Below, piece after piece: positions 10,241 through 17,659 of a DNA stretch of 64,000 nucleotides. Numbering within the stretch: the first letter of the stretch is position 1; each line of letters begins with the position of its first letter. The position numbers were made by a program, and so were the translations under genes. Source of the DNA: Shewanella marisflavi (GTDB taxonomy: Bacteria > Pseudomonadota > Gammaproteobacteria > Enterobacterales > Shewanellaceae); the NCBI RefSeq assembly GCF_023283925.1, contig NZ_JAKIKX010000001.1, forward strand, positions 434,001 to 498,000, given 5' to 3'. The notes below the pieces were generated by a model, which saw nothing but the letters and a program-made list of their open reading frames with translations, had not been told where the DNA came from and searched no databases.

Positions 10241-10256
10241 TGTGAGGTTGGTCACA
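10241..10256 (+). promoter_or_regulatory. Consensus CRP (cAMP receptor protein) binding site
   Basis: TGTGA-GGTTGG-TCACA matches both half-sites of the CRP consensus TGTGA-N6-TCACA exactly. It lies 220 bp upstream of the satP ATG. The rest of this 517-bp gap (9959-10475) holds the hairpin and palindrome listed above and an AT-rich stretch from 10260 to 10380 that probably contains the promoter. CRP control of an acetate transporter fits carbon-source regulation (inference). Confidence 0.75.
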
Positions 10257-10475
10257 CGCCAGTTGCAGCCTCTATTTATCTTTATGAATTTATTGAATAT
10301 TTAACTTTTTTCTAACGCCTTTCTTTGTGGGTTTTTTCGTATTTCACTGTTTTATATGGCTTTTTTGGTATTTTCCTTGCCCATTGTGGCGTCATTAAGA
10401 CTTCTCTAAAATCCGCGGCGACTTTGATCGCGCCATTGGGCGCCTAAACGAATAGCGATAGTGAGGGGAAAGTAG

Positions 10476-11042
10476 ATGTCGACAAAATTGGCCAATCCAG
10501 CACCATTAGGTTTAATGGGCTTTGGCATGACAACCATCTTATTGAATATCCATAACGCAGGTTTTTTTGCCATCGATGCAATGATCTTGGCGATGGGGAT
10601 CTTCTATGGGGGGATAGGTCAGGTGCTGGTGGGCATGATGTGCTTTAAGCGCGGAGATACCTTTGGCACCACGGCGTTTACCTCTTACGGTTTATTCTGG
10701 CTGACACTCGTTGGTCTGATGATCTTGCCAAAGATGGGCCTGGCTGAGGCGAGTCCTCACCATTTCATGGGCTGGTACCTGACGCTTTGGGGCGTGTTTA
10801 CTGCCTTTATGTTTGTTGGTTCCCTGCGTTACCCACGCGCCAAACAGGTGGTATTTGGTTCTTTGACTGTGCTGTTTTTCCTCTTGGCGGCCCGTGATTT
10901 TACCGGCAGTGCATTTATCGGCATGATTGCTGGTTTCGAAGGCATATTCTGTGGCGCCAGCGCTATCTACTTCGCCATGGCGCAGGTGTTGAATCAGGAA
11001 TATGGCCGAGTCGTTTTGCCAGTGGGTGAGCTTAAGCGTTAA
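10476..11042 (+). CDS. satP: Acetate/succinate uptake transporter (GPR1/FUN34/YaaH family)
   Basis: 188 residues, six predicted membrane segments. The family signature [21 protein letters not shown] opens the protein, followed by [14 protein letters not shown] and the [13 protein letters not shown] segment. SatP proteins are inner-membrane hexamers that take up acetate and succinate with protons. AGGGGAAAGTAG precedes the ATG at good spacing. A perfect CRP site lies 220 bp upstream. It is monocistronic, and the next gene is convergent. Confidence 0.9.
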   Translation: MSTKLANPAPLGLMGFGMTTILLNIHNAGFFAIDAMILAMGIFYGGIGQVLVGMMCFKRGDTFGTTAFTSYGLFWLTLVGLMILPKMGLAEASPHHFMGWYLTLWGVFTAFMFVGSLRYPRAKQVVFGSLTVLFFLLAARDFTGSAFIGMIAGFEGIFCGASAIYFAMAQVLNQEYGRVVLPVGELKR

Positions 11043-11289
11043 CCATCATAGATAAGCGCCATGATTGCCCGGACGATCTTTTTGCCATATCAGGCTTTGT
11101 AGGGATCCGCAAAATCCTGCAGTTAGTGATAACACTGACTGCTCGTCTGGGCTTTTTTACGCTTTCAATAGCTTATTAGCTAAAAGAGTTGGCTCTGCGA
11201 TGCCTTCGCGTGTTGTGAATTGGCCTAGCGCTGGCTTGTCAGTTGGCTTGGCGGGTCGTTTGGAATGCGTGAGGAGAGTGGGGAGATGA

Positions 11290-11317
11290 GTCCCTCACTC
11301 AGCGTTGAGTAAGGGAC
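11290..11317 (-). terminator. Hairpin in the gap between satP and the OmpA-like gene
   Basis: Stem GTCCCT-C-ACTCA / TGAGT-A-AGGGAC with a GCGT loop: 11 pairs around one mismatch. It is 24 bp beyond the OmpA-like gene stop and is best read as that gene's terminator, though the following bases are not T-rich. I see nothing else in the 299-bp gap 11043-11341. Confidence 0.45.
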
Positions 11318-11341
11318 AAAGATTTGCCTTTTAGAAGAGTC

Positions 11342-12016
11342 TTAGCCTTGTGGCATAGGACTTAAGACAATCTCTACACGGCGGTTTTGCGCGCGGCCTT
11401 GGGGTGTGGCGTTGTCTGCAATAGGACGTGATTCACCCATGCCGATAGAGCTGATGCGCTGATTCTTGATCTCGCGCGACATCAGGTAGTTAGCTACTTC
11501 TGCGGCACGTACCTGAGACAGACGCAAGTTGTAAGACTCGCTACCAGAGCTGTCGGTAAAGCCCATGACGTTTAGCATGGTTTCATCATATTCTTTGGCG
11601 ACTAGGGCGACGCTGTCGAGCACATTCTTGGCACGGCTGCTGAGCACCGATTGGTCAACACCAAAGGTCACCTCATTAGGCATGTTCAGAATGATGTTGT
11701 CACCGCTGCGGGTGACGCTAACGCCAGTCGATTGTAGTTGCTTGCGCAGCTCTGCTTCTTGCACATCCATGTAATAACCGATACCGCCACCGACGGCTGC
11801 ACCCGATGCAGCACCAATCAGTGCGCCCTTACCTCTGTCGCTCTTGCTTGATGAAGCAACACCAATTGCAGCACCGGCAATTGCGCCTATGATGGCACCA
11901 TTGGTTGCCTTAGCATTTTGAGATTCATTGGTATAAGGGTTAGTTGTTTGGCACGCTGAGATAAAAAGCGTTGAACTCGCTACCAGTGCGGCGACTAATT
12001 TTGGCTTAGTGATCAT
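11342..12016 (-). CDS. OmpA-family lipoprotein (YiaD-like)
   Basis: 224 residues. A lipoprotein signal with the lipobox ISAC at Cys22 is followed by a glycine-zipper region (GAIIGAIAGAAIGVASSSKSD...GALIGAASGAAVGGGIGYYMD), then a C-terminal OmpA-like peptidoglycan-binding domain. That domain shows the diaminopimelate-contact residues in GFTDSSGSESYNLRLSQVRA and the closing NRRVEIVL. It is anchored in the outer membrane and binds peptidoglycan non-covalently. YiaD/YfiB-type proteins share this layout. TATGGAG precedes the ATG. No operon partner is evident. Confidence 0.9.
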   Translation of the reverse strand: MITKPKLVAALVASSTLFISACQTTNPYTNESQNAKATNGAIIGAIAGAAIGVASSSKSDRGKGALIGAASGAAVGGGIGYYMDVQEAELRKQLQSTGVSVTRSGDNIILNMPNEVTFGVDQSVLSSRAKNVLDSVALVAKEYDETMLNVMGFTDSSGSESYNLRLSQVRAAEVANYLMSREIKNQRISSIGMGESRPIADNATPQGRAQNRRVEIVLSPMPQG

Positions 12017-12164
12017 CGTTACTCCATATCAGGTATGCCTTAGGATCGAGTTCGTCCTAAGGCTTGTTATTATTTACGTTCTGGTTCCATTTCGTTTGCA
12101 TAATAACAAAGAGATGACCCTTTGTTTGAATCTATCCAAATTTTAATGAAGCCATTTAAGGATA

Positions 12165-12647
12165 TCAGTTGTCTTTGGCGCACTTTTTGCGCAGGAAGTC
12201 CTGACTCTCGTCATTGAGATGGCTTTTAGAAAGATAATGCTGGCGATTACCTGAGCGTAGCAGATACCCGGTTTCTGTCTCTTTTAATTCGTCAATGCTG
12301 TCCCACAGCAGCTGTTGTTTCACATAGAGTGATTCTGTGGTGATCCCCTCTTCATCCAAGGTGAGGCAAGCCTCATTGCCCGCTGCCTTACTCATCATCT
12401 GGCGCCACAGGTACCAAGGGCGTTTGTATTTAACGCTGAGCGCCTCCAAGACGCCGAGTCCAACAATAAACCAAGAGGCATAGGCGTTAACGCCTGTCAT
12501 CAATAATGCCAATCCCGCCAAGAGGAAGCCGATAGCTTTAGTGTAGTCGGCTAATTGTGGGGCCTGTGTCACCGAGGCGTCGAAACACTCGCCATAGTAT
12601 GCCTTGTCTAAGATAAAGTGTTTGCTGTAATGAAATGAAGCTGTCAT
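12165..12647 (-). CDS. YcxB-like membrane protein
   Basis: 160 residues. The N-terminal strand region (ASFHYSKHFILDKAYYGECFDAS) is followed by two TM segments around residues 36-72 (IGFLLAGLALLMTGVNAYASWFIVGLGVL). The C-terminal half has the LDEEGITTESLYVKQQLLWDSIDELKETETGYLL arrangement of YcxB-like proteins, a PH-like domain exposed to the cytoplasm. The role of this family is unknown. It is transcribed towards the OmpA-like gene with a 148-bp gap and no obvious shared signals. Confidence 0.65.
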   Translation of the reverse strand: MTASFHYSKHFILDKAYYGECFDASVTQAPQLADYTKAIGFLLAGLALLMTGVNAYASWFIVGLGVLEALSVKYKRPWYLWRQMMSKAAGNEACLTLDEEGITTESLYVKQQLLWDSIDELKETETGYLLRSGNRQHYLSKSHLNDESQDFLRKKCAKDN

Positions 12648-12725
12648 GGGAATATCGTTATCTGAGTTTTCGCACAGTGTAACGCTATCTAAGCGAAGTG
12701 CAATCTCGCCAAAGGCCAGGTTTAG

Positions 12726-12741
12726 ATATTTGCTGAAATAT
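12726..12741. promoter_or_regulatory. ATATTT-GCTG-AAATAT inverted repeat upstream of the DUF1971 gene
   Basis: A perfect 6-4-6 inverted repeat 59 bp upstream of the DUF1971 start, where an operator would lie. The E. coli relative yeaR is controlled by the nitric-oxide sensor NsrR and NarL; this repeat is AT-rich like NsrR sites but I cannot call it one. Confidence 0.35.
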
Positions 12742-12799
12742 GCGCTAAGTTTAGCTATCTGATGAATCGGCTTATATGGCGCTGCAAAGGGAGCTTAAG

Positions 12800-13129
12800 A
12801 TGTCATTTGTGCCTAAAGGATATGTGAAGTGTAAGAAGACGCCAGTCTTTGGCGTGCAGGATATGCCTGCCATCTATCGGGAACGTCATTTTACCCGTCC
12901 CGGTGTTTATGAGCAGATCCATGTGATTCAGGGAGAACTGCTGTTTTTCGGTTATCGGGATAAGCAGGGGCTGGTGGAGAGGGAGATAAAGCTTGGGGCA
13001 AATGAGACCGCTATCTCTCACCCTGGCTACTGGCACAGTATCGAGCCCTTGACTCAAGATACTCAGTTTGAAATTCACTTCTTTATTAAGCCCCTGGGAT
13101 TGGCTGAAGAGGCATCAGCAGCAGAGTGA
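12800..13129 (+). CDS. DUF1971 (YeaR/TehB-like cupin) protein
   Basis: 109 residues from the ATG at 12800, preceded by GGGAG at a 6-nt spacing. An ATG 24 bp upstream lacks a good ribosome site. The protein is a small cupin of the YeaR/DUF1971 type: TPVF, MPAIYRERHFTRPGVYEQIHVIQGELLFFGY, ETAISHPGYWHSIEPLTQDTQFEIHFFI. E. coli YeaR has the same RPGVY, WHxIE and hydrophobic-strand pattern and is induced by nitrate and nitric oxide; its biochemical function is not settled. It may share a transcript with the two small membrane-protein genes 100 bp downstream. Confidence 0.8.
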   Translation: MSFVPKGYVKCKKTPVFGVQDMPAIYRERHFTRPGVYEQIHVIQGELLFFGYRDKQGLVEREIKLGANETAISHPGYWHSIEPLTQDTQFEIHFFIKPLGLAEEASAAE

Positions 13130-13230
13130 GATTAGCTGCTGTGACCGAAAAAAGGTGAATAAAAGTTAACCTGACTTTATATTGTTGAGGTTTTACAGTG
13201 ACCTAAATCCTCTCTTGCTAAGGAAAGCAG

Positions 13231-13485
13231 ATGACGCCCAATCAAGAGGCTGTAAAGCCGCACGACCCACAAGATGTTGCAAAGCAGAATAATCCACTAA
13301 ATAGGGAGCCGTTAGGGTCTCAGTCACTAGTACCCACCTCATTTTGGCAAGCGCTGTGTGAGATGGACACAGGGTTTGCCCTGCTGCAATCTATGGCGCG
13401 CTCTAAGACGCTCACCATTATGGTGATCATCTTTGTGCTGGCAGCAGTAGGCTTTGTTTGGTTTCTCAGCAAGATGGCAGCTTAA
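13231..13485 (+). CDS. Small single-pass membrane protein, unknown
   Basis: 84 residues. The first 55 are hydrophilic and Pro/Gln/Asn-rich (HDPQDVAKQNNPLNREPL), followed by a short amphipathic region (FWQALCEMDTGFALLQSMARSK) and one C-terminal TM helix (TLTIMVIIFVLAAVGFVWFL). AAGGAAAG lies 7 nt before the ATG. I do not recognise a family. It is followed 15 bp later by a second small membrane protein gene, so the two probably act together in the inner membrane. Confidence 0.65.
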   Translation: MTPNQEAVKPHDPQDVAKQNNPLNREPLGSQSLVPTSFWQALCEMDTGFALLQSMARSKTLTIMVIIFVLAAVGFVWFLSKMAA

Positions 13486-13500
13486 TCAGGGGAGCGGACT

Positions 13501-13749
13501 ATGTTGGCAGCGAGTCTAACCGAACTATTCATCTGGTTTTTCTGGGAGATTATACTCTCCTTTGTGCTCTATACCACGGGCGCCGTGGTGATTGGGGGGC
13601 TCACCTTTGGTCGGGTGCAAAAGCCCCTGTATTGGCCAGCGCTGTTTCATCAGGAGAAACGTCTGGCAAAGAATGATTTTTACAGCGTCTATCTGGCAGG
13701 CTTCTTCTTTTACCTACTGCTGTTTACCCTAATTGTTTATTTGGGATAA
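13501..13749 (+). CDS. Small two-pass membrane protein, unknown
   Basis: 82 residues with two hydrophobic segments: LFIWFFWEIILSFVLYTTGAVVIGGLTF and SVYLAGFFFYLLLFTLIVYLG, joined by a basic/aromatic loop (GRVQKPLYWPALFHQEKRLAKND) probably on the cytoplasmic side. GGGGAGCGG lies just before the ATG. It is paired with the preceding small membrane protein gene (15-bp gap). No family recognised. The stop codon lies inside a perfect hairpin shared with the convergent VOC gene. Confidence 0.65.
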   Translation: MLAASLTELFIWFFWEIILSFVLYTTGAVVIGGLTFGRVQKPLYWPALFHQEKRLAKNDFYSVYLAGFFFYLLLFTLIVYLG

Positions 13750-13764
13750 ACGCGAGTTTATCCC
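13743..13764. terminator. Perfect hairpin between convergent genes
   Basis: GGGATAAAC-GCGA-GTTTATCCC: a 9-bp perfect stem with a 4-nt loop that contains the stop codon of the small membrane protein. Convergent genes on both sides suggest a bidirectional terminator; no long T-run follows. Confidence 0.6.
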
Positions 13765-13789
13765 CTAGGGCATATGGTTTTATCTTGCG

Positions 13790-14218
13790 TTAGCTGGGGA
13801 GATCGTAACGATTACGCTGCGCCGGCAGATCGCTTAGGTATTGCACAAACTCTACCTCATAGCCGTTTGGGTCGATAAAGTAGACGTTGCGGCGATAGGG
13901 ATCTTCTTGCCCCGCTTTGTCGACTTCGAAGCCCGCCTGATTCAGCCTGGTGATCACGCCATCGAGATCTTGGGTTACAAAGGCGAAATGAGCCAGTCCC
14001 ACTTGATGACCTTTGAGATCGCGGTTTTCGCCTTCGCCATCGTCGTTAAAAGCAATATATTGATAGTCATCGCCAAAGTGGATCCAGTTTCTGGGTTTGC
14101 CATACCAAGAGCCTTGACCGCCGCCACGGACTGTCCAGTGTGGAAAGGCCGCGCGATAGAAGTTAAGGGCCCTGTCTATGTCGGTGACGACGAGATTAAT
14201 GTGTTCCAGATGAAGCAT
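13790..14218 (-). CDS. VOC (glyoxalase/dioxygenase fold) family protein
   Basis: 142 residues with the two beta-alpha-beta-beta-beta modules of the vicinal oxygen chelate fold. Candidate metal ligands are His in LEHINLVVTDIDRALNFY, His in VGLAHFAFVT and Glu in IDPNGYEVEFVQ. The module boundaries (LNFYRAAFPHW, YRRNVYFIDPNGYE) are typical of lactoylglutathione lyase-like proteins of unassigned substrate. Single gene, convergent with the small membrane proteins; 70 bp separates its start from the flavin reductase stop. Confidence 0.85.
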   Translation of the reverse strand: MLHLEHINLVVTDIDRALNFYRAAFPHWTVRGGGQGSWYGKPRNWIHFGDDYQYIAFNDDGEGENRDLKGHQVGLAHFAFVTQDLDGVITRLNQAGFEVDKAGQEDPYRRNVYFIDPNGYEVEFVQYLSDLPAQRNRYDLPS

Positions 14219-14288
14219 GATTAAGTTCCTTCTTAGTTAGATTTAAGATATTCCATCGAAATTTTAATGATTTAGTTTTTATCCTAGG

Positions 14289-14894
14289 CTACATGCCATA
14301 CACATACTCTTGCTGTTTAGGATAGGGCAGGTCTTGGTGCTGCAGGCGTATGCTGCTCAATGCTACTGAGTATTGAGCCAGCATATGCAGACTATAACCA
14401 ATGCGTTCTCTAAGCCCCTGATCTCTGCTATCGACCACCCTCTCACCCAGTACCTGCTCGACATTACGTATGATTAGGTGATCGGGAGTCGGCACTAGCT
14501 TATTGTTTTTCAGCGCATTCATCTTGAGCTCTGCGATGGGATAGCTGCCGCTGATACCACTGGTGACCGCCACTAACAGGGCGGGTTTGTGGGCGGTATC
14601 CTGGTTATCGCATAACAAGAGAAAGTTTTTCAGCATGGGGGAGGCCATGCCACCCCATTCGGGCGTGATAAGAATCAAGGCATCGGCCTGTTTTACCAGA
14701 GGGCTGATGCGGTGCCAGTCGCTCGCTTGAAGTGCGGCGCTTTCTCTGTCGCCATCCCAGAAAGGCAAGGCGTATTGGCATAACTCTATATGCTGTATCT
14801 CATTGAATTGGTTCGCTTGTTCGCTAAGGTATCCGGCGACTCTGGCACTTTGGGAGCCGGGACGTTGACTGGCACTGACGATGAGAAGTTTCAT
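14289..14894 (-). CDS. NADPH-dependent FMN reductase family protein
   Basis: 201 residues with the flavodoxin-like fold of this family: phosphate-binding loop SASQRPGSQSARVA at the N-terminus and the flavin-contact segment ITPEWGGMASPMLKNFLLL (PEYNG-type motif). These enzymes reduce FMN or quinones with NADPH. The C-terminal extension (HQDLPYPKQQEYVYGM) is longer than in minimal members. Divergent from a SufR-like Fe-S regulator across a 139-bp AT-rich region with repeated TTTACTTAATT boxes, so control by that regulator is likely (inference). Confidence 0.85.
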   Translation of the reverse strand: MKLLIVSASQRPGSQSARVAGYLSEQANQFNEIQHIELCQYALPFWDGDRESAALQASDWHRISPLVKQADALILITPEWGGMASPMLKNFLLLCDNQDTAHKPALLVAVTSGISGSYPIAELKMNALKNNKLVPTPDHLIIRNVEQVLGERVVDSRDQGLRERIGYSLHMLAQYSVALSSIRLQHQDLPYPKQQEYVYGM

Positions 14895-14938
14895 TATGTA
14901 AATCCTTTTGTTTATTTATTGTTTTGTACAGTAATTGC

Positions 14939-14987
14939 TTTACTTAATTTTGTAAAGACTAAAGTAAATAAAAAAGTTTACTTAATT
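14939..14987. promoter_or_regulatory. Repeated TTTACTTAATT operator boxes in a divergent promoter
   Basis: Two direct copies of TTTACTTAATT start at 14939 and 14977, and an inverted AAGTAAA lies between them at 14962-14968, forming AAGTAAA-N8-TTTACTT with the second copy. The set sits between the divergent flavin reductase and SufR-like regulator genes, where an autoregulated operator is expected. Confidence 0.55.
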
Positions 14988-15033
14988 ACTGGATAGGTAA
15001 TAATGAGCTCACATGAGTCAAGGGGAGACAGCG

Positions 15034-15675
15034 GTGAGTAAGAAGACCAGCGATAAAATCATCGATTACATCAAGATCCAGGGGCCCTGCACCGCCAAGG
15101 TGTTAGCCGAGCAATTTGCACTGACCACCATGGGGATCAGACAGCATCTACAGGCACTGGAAGAGGAGGGGATCTTGAGCTTCGAAGATAGAAAGGCCAG
15201 TCGCGGTCGTCCCACCCGTTATTGGGCACTTACCGAGAAAAGCTACCAAAAATTTCCCGATCGCCACGATGAGTTAAGCAGTCAGCTGGTTGACTCGGTA
15301 CGCGTGGTCTTTGGTGATCAGGGGTTGGAGCAGCTTATCGCGCACCGAGAGCAGACTAGCAAGCGCATCTATCAAGAGGCACTGTCGGCCCATAGCGGCC
15401 TGGTCGAAAAGTTGAAGACCCTGGCTGAGATCAGAACTCAGGAAGGTTATGTGGCAACCATAGAGATGCAAGATGGTGTCTACTGGCTAATGGAAAATCA
15501 CTGTCCTATCTGCGCCGCCGCCAGCCGCTGCGCCAACTTTTGTCGCTCAGAGTTACAGTTATTCCAAGAGCTTTTTATTGGTATGGCAGAGGTTAGCCGT
15601 GAGGAGCATATCATTGCTGGTGCCAGACGTTGTGCTTATAAGGTAGCCCCAGTGGCAAGCGATGATGTCAGCTAA
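15034..15675 (+). CDS. SufR-like Fe-S-dependent transcriptional regulator (DeoR/ArsR-type HTH)
   Basis: About 213 residues from the GTG at 15034, which has GGAG at a 6-nt spacing; an ATG 21 bp upstream lacks a good ribosome site. The N-terminal winged HTH reads IIDYIKIQGPCTAKVLAEQFALTTMGIRQHLQALEEEGIL, followed by RKASRGRPTRYWALTEKS (wing). The C-terminal part carries a cysteine cluster C-P-I-C-x6-C-x3-C (ENHCPICAAASRCANFC) plus a late Cys in ARRCAYKV, the pattern of COG2345 regulators such as SufR that hold an iron-sulfur cluster. Divergent from the flavin reductase, and its end overlaps rsuA by 14 bp. Confidence 0.85.
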   Translation: MSKKTSDKIIDYIKIQGPCTAKVLAEQFALTTMGIRQHLQALEEEGILSFEDRKASRGRPTRYWALTEKSYQKFPDRHDELSSQLVDSVRVVFGDQGLEQLIAHREQTSKRIYQEALSAHSGLVEKLKTLAEIRTQEGYVATIEMQDGVYWLMENHCPICAAASRCANFCRSELQLFQELFIGMAEVSREEHIIAGARRCAYKVAPVASDDVS

Positions 15676-16375
15676 ACGTGCCCGGTTAGACAGATTTATC
15701 AGCCAACAATGTCAGATCCCGCGCAAGAAGGTGCGGCTCCTGTTGGCGAAAGGCCGGGTGAGTGTCGATGGGCTTGTGGTGAGAGATGCCGACTGGCAGA
15801 TAGATCAGTTTTCGGTGGTTATGCTCGATGGTGAAGTGCTCAGACAGGAGCAGGCCATCTACCTGATGTTACATAAACCCGTGGGTGTGGTGAGTGCGAC
15901 TAAGGATACCCAGCACAAGACAGTGATGGATCTCTTGCCTGAATATCAGGACAAGGGGCTGCATATCGTCGGGCGTCTGGATCTTAACACCTCGGGCCTG
16001 GTGCTGCTCACCAACGACAGCCGTTGGTCGAAACAGATCATGTCTCCCGAGCATAAGGTGGCGAAGCAGTATCTGGTTGGCCTGAAGGCTCCGCTGACTC
16101 AGGCTTATGTGAAAGCCTTCGCCGAAGGATTTTATTTTGCCTATGAAAATATTACCACTCAGCCTGCAGAGCTGGAGATCCTCGATAGCCACCTTGCGCG
16201 GGTTAGCTTGCTAGAGGGACGCTATCATCAGATCAAGCGTATGTTTGGCCGATTCCGTAATCAGGTCATGACATTGCACCGATTCGCCGTGGGCAATATT
16301 CACCTGGATGAGTCACTTGAACCTGGTGAGTTCCGAGCGCTAACAGCCGAAGAGGTAGCTAGTATATCCCAGTGA
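15662..16375 (+). CDS. rsuA: 16S rRNA pseudouridine(516) synthase
   Basis: 237 residues: an N-terminal S4-like RNA-binding domain (RLDRFISQQCQIPRKKVRLLLAKGRVSVDG), then the RsuA/RluB/E/F catalytic domain with the catalytic Asp107 in GRLDLNTSGLVLLTND and the KPVGVVSATKD motif. It converts U516 of 16S rRNA to pseudouridine during 30S assembly. The ATG lies inside the last codons of the SufR-like gene, so the two are translated from one message. Confidence 0.92.
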   Translation: MMSAKRARLDRFISQQCQIPRKKVRLLLAKGRVSVDGLVVRDADWQIDQFSVVMLDGEVLRQEQAIYLMLHKPVGVVSATKDTQHKTVMDLLPEYQDKGLHIVGRLDLNTSGLVLLTNDSRWSKQIMSPEHKVAKQYLVGLKAPLTQAYVKAFAEGFYFAYENITTQPAELEILDSHLARVSLLEGRYHQIKRMFGRFRNQVMTLHRFAVGNIHLDESLEPGEFRALTAEEVASISQ

Positions 16376-16534
16376 GATGATGAGACTCATAGGGCTGAAG
16401 TTTGTCATAGAGTCTCTTCTAGCACTTACCGCTGAGTTAGATAAGCCATCGCTAAATGTGTGACTAATGGCTATATCGTTTACTGTAAATCCTGTGTTAT
16501 AAATATTCGATTACTCAAATAAACAATAGTGTCG

Positions 16535-17500
16535 ATGAGCAATCAAACCTTAAAGAAAATCAGCGAACTCGATGTGTTTTGTTTGATGGTGTTTAAAGTC
16601 ATTTTTCAAACCGGACACGCCAATATCGCTGCGAAACAGTTAAACGTTTCCGCTCCTAAAATTAGCCGTTGTTTGAATATGTTACGTGCTACTTTTGATG
16701 ATGAGTTGTTTTATCGGCGACAACTTGGCCTCAAGCCAACCCCCATGGCTGAATTTCTCTATGAGCCCGTATGTCAGTTCTGTGAAGCCGTTTTAAAAAT
16801 AGAACAGTCTATCTGTGAAAAGAGCAGTGAGCTGGCCAGTGAACGTCTGAGAATCGCAGTCACTCCGAGTATCTTGGCCAGCCTGTCACTGGCTTATTCC
16901 CGCAGCAACGCCAGAGATGCCTTTAGTCAGCTGCAGTTTGTGATTTGGGGGGATGATTCTGCCGATCTTATTCATAACGGCGAGCTGGATATGGGCATTA
17001 CTTTTGATGCCTGTAGCGAACATCACCTGTCGGTAGAGTCCTTGGGTGAGTTGAGTGGTGTTTGTCTGGCGGCCAACGAAGAACATGCCATCTGGTCCCA
17101 GAGCGAACCTTTGACCCTGGAAACCGTCTGTCGTCATCCTTTTCTCTGCTTGGACGGTAAAGGGTTTAACGACAAGATCGATCCCTTAGAGGTGTTTGCT
17201 CGCCAACACGGTGCCGATATCGACAGCATAGAAAGAGTCAGCTCGCGTGATGAATGGTATAGCCACCTGCTGACCATGAACTCGGTGGCCTTCTTGCCCT
17301 GCTCAGAGGCGGATATTTGTGGCAGTTTGCCGGGGCTGCGTGTGGTACGACTCTCCGACGAGGAGGTGGCGAGGTTACACGGTGAAAGCATGTCACCACA
17401 GTACCTATTACTTGAAAATCCGGCGGAATATCGTCGTTACTCTTTAGAGCAGCGAGAATTAATTATCCAGCTTATCAAGCAGCTACTCGTCAAATGTTAA
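16535..17500 (+). CDS. LysR-family transcriptional regulator
   Basis: About 321 residues. N-terminal HTH: LDVFCLMVFKVIFQTGHANIAAKQLNVSAPKISRCLNMLRATFDDELFYR, a divergent LysR-type helix-turn-helix with a long recognition region. The effector domain follows (LRIAVTPSILASL, LDMGITFDACSEH). A GTG 6 bp upstream is an alternative start; neither has a clear ribosome site. The TAA stop lies inside a 25-bp perfect inverted repeat. The next gene on the same strand is the decaheme cytochrome, so regulation of that cytochrome is the obvious guess. Confidence 0.82.
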   Translation: MSNQTLKKISELDVFCLMVFKVIFQTGHANIAAKQLNVSAPKISRCLNMLRATFDDELFYRRQLGLKPTPMAEFLYEPVCQFCEAVLKIEQSICEKSSELASERLRIAVTPSILASLSLAYSRSNARDAFSQLQFVIWGDDSADLIHNGELDMGITFDACSEHHLSVESLGELSGVCLAANEEHAIWSQSEPLTLETVCRHPFLCLDGKGFNDKIDPLEVFARQHGADIDSIERVSSRDEWYSHLLTMNSVAFLPCSEADICGSLPGLRVVRLSDEEVARLHGESMSPQYLLLENPAEYRRYSLEQRELIIQLIKQLLVKC

Positions 17501-17537
17501 TTTCAAAATTTGAAATTAACGGTTTCAAATTTTGAAA
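17496..17537. promoter_or_regulatory. Two nested inverted repeats straddling the lysR stop, upstream of the cytochrome gene
   Basis: 17496-17520 is a perfect 12-1-12 inverted repeat built on TTTCAAA/TTTGAAA that contains the TAA of the LysR gene. 17523-17537 is TTTCAAA-T-TTTGAAA, nearly the same core again, 2 bp further on. They may be paired operator sites or an AT-rich terminator or attenuator, lying about 120-165 bp before the cytochrome start. Confidence 0.6.
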
Positions 17538-17659
17538 TTTCTGTTAATGAATCTTTAAATTGCAGTCACAACTTGGACTCAATTACCTAACAATTTATCG
17601 CCACTTCCTTATATTTGAGGTACTGCAATAGCAGAAAATACCTACAAAGGGATATGGCG

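Noticed and set aside
11065..11289. 74-codon frame between satP and the OmpA-like gene
   Set aside because: No ribosome site, low-complexity composition, and it lies in a short intergenic stretch with a hairpin.
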